A stretch of DNA of 64,000 nucleotides from Nakazawaea peltata (taxonomy: Eukaryota; Ascomycota; Pichiomycetes; Alaninales; Pachysolenaceae), in the NCBI GenBank assembly GCA_001599355.1, contig BCGQ01000001.1:871135-935134 (forward strand), written 5' to 3'. Below, piece by piece: positions 62,119 through 64,000 of this stretch (its first letter is position 1; each line of letters begins with the position of its first letter). Both the position numbers and the translations under genes were made by a program. The notes beneath the pieces were generated by a model. The model saw only the letters and a list, made by a program, of their open reading frames with translations, searched no databases and was not told the DNA's origin.

Positions 62119-64000
62119 ATGCTGGGTTCGGCGTCAATAGCATCGTCTTCGACATCCGAGGAGACTCAGACTGGGAACGCGGCTCCCGTCAAGATGATCA
62201 ACAATAGTCAAGCCAGTTTTATCAGCCATAAGCGCCCTGTTGCAAAGAGAGCCTGTTTGGCTTGTAGAGAGACGAAGATAAAGTGTGATGGAGAGGCTCA
62301 ACGTAGCCAAGATTCCACCGATCCAACAGCGCCTAAGATTTGCTCAAATTGTGTCTATTTTGGAACTGAATGTGTGTTTGTACGAAGCAATAGAGGTGGC
62401 AGAAGACGTAAACGTTCGGACAGTATAGCTGATTCGACTGTTTCATCGACGATTTCGAGTTTACTGCATGCTACGAGCTTGAATAATCCTGGCCCCAAGC
62501 TACTTAAATCAGAGCCTGGAACCTCGGCTTCCTCCATATTATCGGCTTCTTCTAGTACTTCAGGTTCCGATATGAGGAACTCACATTCATTGAATTACAG
62601 CAGTCCAACAAGAAACCAGCTCGATTATTTGAGAAGGAAATCTAACTCGTACACTCCAGGTCGTAGATCACCTTCTTTAGAGTCGCAAAGTACTCTTTCG
62701 TACTATAGAGATTATCGTGGTGAATATTATGATGGAGAAAGACGCCATTCCCATAAATTAGATGATAATGGAGGACCTTACCTGCTGTCGGAAAGAAGTG
62801 AATCTTCTGGATTTGGGTCTCATGGTCCAAATATACCACCTGGAGGTCCCCCAGGACCAGGAGGACCCGGAGGACCTGGTGGTCCAATGGGACATTATGG
62901 ACATTATGGTGGACCACACCATATGCCTCACCATCCTCCTCACCCTGGTCCTCCTCCTGGCCCACCGGGATCATATTTCCGTCCTCCTCATCCATTTGGA
63001 CCTCCACCTCCAGGACCACCTCCACCACCTCCTCCTTACGGTCCATGGGGTCATCCTCCACCTCCTCCACCTCCTCATCCGATGCATCATTGGCATAGAA
63101 GGAGAAGATGGCTGCTGTATCATCTGCAACAAGAACAACTGTGGAATAATTATCACTTACCACCTCCTCAACTGCTTTTATCTGGAATCAGTGGGGAGAA
63201 ATCGGAAGCTGGGGGTGAATCTTCTTCACTGGCTCCATCTACACGCCTTCCTGATGTAGAGGCCTCGATCACGGGGACTCTGTCAACCTCAAAAATAGAA
63301 TTAAATCGGTCAAATTCAAAAGATTCGACTGCTGACAGAAAGAATATCCATGCCACTACAGCTATGGACACCTCAACTCATTCCATCGATGCCAATACTT
63401 CCACCAATATACTGCCAGTTCTGTCAGATGACCATTCACTGAAATTAGAATCGATTGACTCCTCTTTCAGGGAATATAATCTTCCAGGTACTAGGATTTG
63501 TGAGCTGTTCTTTGATCTATATTATCGGTACATTCATCCAAGTTTCCCGATTTTACCAGAAAAAGCTCAGTTCATCAGTACTTTGGAGACCAGATCTTCC
63601 GCCTCTCTTCTTCACGCTATGTTTTCCATGGTTTGTCGTTTAGTCCCCTCTGCAGTTGTCTCTTCACCTACTTTGAGAGATCAGAATTATTGGTATCCAT
63701 TTGTAGACCAATACTGGTCAAGTCTAGACGATGTTTCTTCTGTCTCTACTTCTTTACTTATGTTTCAATACCAGTTGGTCGAAGGAAACTATGCTCTGCT
63801 GAAGTCGTATTTAGAAAAGGCTTACGATATAGTGGAAATCAATGACTGGCAGACAATGTTGAAGTATAGAGGACTGATGTTCTATGAAAAGTTTTATTCC
63901 ATTAGTACACCAAGAATGATCTCCGATAGATTCCAAAAGAGTCGATTATTATGGCTTATTTGGGAGAGTCATTTGAAGTTGAAATTATTGATGTCCGAAC
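62119..64000 (+). CDS. Zn2Cys6 transcription factor (partial, C-terminus outside window)
   Basis: This is a fungal binuclear zinc-cluster regulator. The ATG at 62119 opens a frame of 627 codons to the right edge. The DNA-binding domain at about residues 46-95 has CLACRETKIKC (CX2CX6C), a longer than usual loop, then CSNCVYFGTEC (CX2CX6C) and a basic RSNRGGRRRKR stretch. A very Gly/Pro/His-rich segment follows (about 230-330, PPGGPPGPGGPGGPGG and HHPPHP-like runs). From about 455 on, LPGTRICELFFDLYYRYIHPSFPILPEKAQF marks the start of the fungal-specific regulatory domain. I cannot name the orthologue; the target genes are unknown. Confidence 0.92.
   Translation, partial: MLGSASIASSSTSEETQTGNAAPVKMINNSQASFISHKRPVAKRACLACRETKIKCDGEAQRSQDSTDPTAPKICSNCVYFGTECVFVRSNRGGRRRKRSDSIADSTVSSTISSLLHATSLNNPGPKLLKSEPGTSASSILSASSSTSGSDMRNSHSLNYSSPTRNQLDYLRRKSNSYTPGRRSPSLESQSTLSYYRDYRGEYYDGERRHSHKLDDNGGPYLLSERSESSGFGSHGPNIPPGGPPGPGGPGGPGGPMGHYGHYGGPHHMPHHPPHPGPPPGPPGSYFRPPHPFGPPPPGPPPPPPPYGPWGHPPPPPPPHPMHHWHRRRRWLLYHLQQEQLWNNYHLPPPQLLLSGISGEKSEAGGESSSLAPSTRLPDVEASITGTLSTSKIELNRSNSKDSTADRKNIHATTAMDTSTHSIDANTSTNILPVLSDDHSLKLESIDSSFREYNLPGTRICELFFDLYYRYIHPSFPILPEKAQFISTLETRSSASLLHAMFSMVCRLVPSAVVSSPTLRDQNYWYPFVDQYWSSLDDVSSVSTSLLMFQYQLVEGNYALLKSYLEKAYDIVEINDWQTMLKYRGLMFYEKFYSISTPRMISDRFQKSRLLWLIWESHLKLKLLMSE

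Noticed and set aside
62642-63163. 173-codon minus-strand open frame opposite the zinc-cluster gene
   Set aside because: It mirrors the Gly/Pro/His repeat of the real gene and shows no domain.

Overview
This window is nuclear DNA from a budding yeast (Saccharomycotina). Genes are dense and mostly intronless. The two introns found are very short, with GTGAGT donors and ACTAAC-type branch sites 8-10 nt before the acceptor AG. Nearly every gene has a clear Saccharomyces-type counterpart, and three ancestral yeast gene neighbourhoods are kept: CCT7-MDV1, GCN2...DPP1-(YDR286C-like glutaredoxin), and SUI2-MHO1-APL1.

The most important observation is the genetic code. In at least six unrelated, highly conserved proteins (CCT7, MET22, BEM1, ALG6, SUI2, APL1), CTG codons fall on positions that are alanine in the family. 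Examples are the WDHAAG motif of MET22, the ALYDY motif of the first BEM1 SH3 domain, DFEAQRHW and DYPPLTAYHS in ALG6, and GD(L/V)ATQYFADR in CCT7. The organism therefore very probably belongs to the CUG-Ala clade (Pachysolen, Nakazawaea, Peterozyma). Every Leu produced from CTG by a standard-code translation should be read as Ala. I cannot name the species.

Layout: CCT7 (partial) and MDV1 on the minus strand; a Taspase-like threonine aspartase, the GPR1 nutrient receptor and D-serine dehydratase on plus; an MTF2-like mitochondrial protein and an unknown membrane protein on minus; a pseudouridine synthase on plus. A tandem array of three DHA2-type MFS transporters (13.9-20.3 kb, minus) follows, two of which share duplicated promoter blocks. 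Then come an unknown protein (minus), SSK1 (plus), BBC1 and GCN2 (minus), a membrane-anchored GH18 chitinase (plus), ethanolamine/choline kinase, DPP1 and a glutaredoxin-like protein (minus), and a MUK1-like VPS9 protein and a small tail-anchored protein (plus). After these are MET22 (minus), BEM1 (plus, intron), ALG6 (plus), a membrane GH17 glucanase (minus, intron) and a CTR copper transporter (minus, with copper-response elements). The right end carries CBP4 (plus), APS3 (minus), a CAF120/SKG3-like protein, SUI2, MHO1 and APL1 (plus), a CMK-type kinase (minus) and a partial Zn2Cys6 transcription factor (plus).

Functional links: GCN2 and its substrate eIF2alpha (SUI2) lie about 22 kb apart. 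GPR1, SSK1, GCN2, CMK and the zinc-cluster factor are signalling or regulatory genes. BEM1, BBC1, MUK1, APL1 and APS3 act in polarity, actin and vesicle traffic. The GH18 and GH17 enzymes act on the cell wall. EKI1 and DPP1 act in phospholipid metabolism. No mobile element, CRISPR array, rRNA or tRNA gene was recognised. Several intergenic regions hold short tandem repeats or strand-biased purine/pyrimidine tracts.
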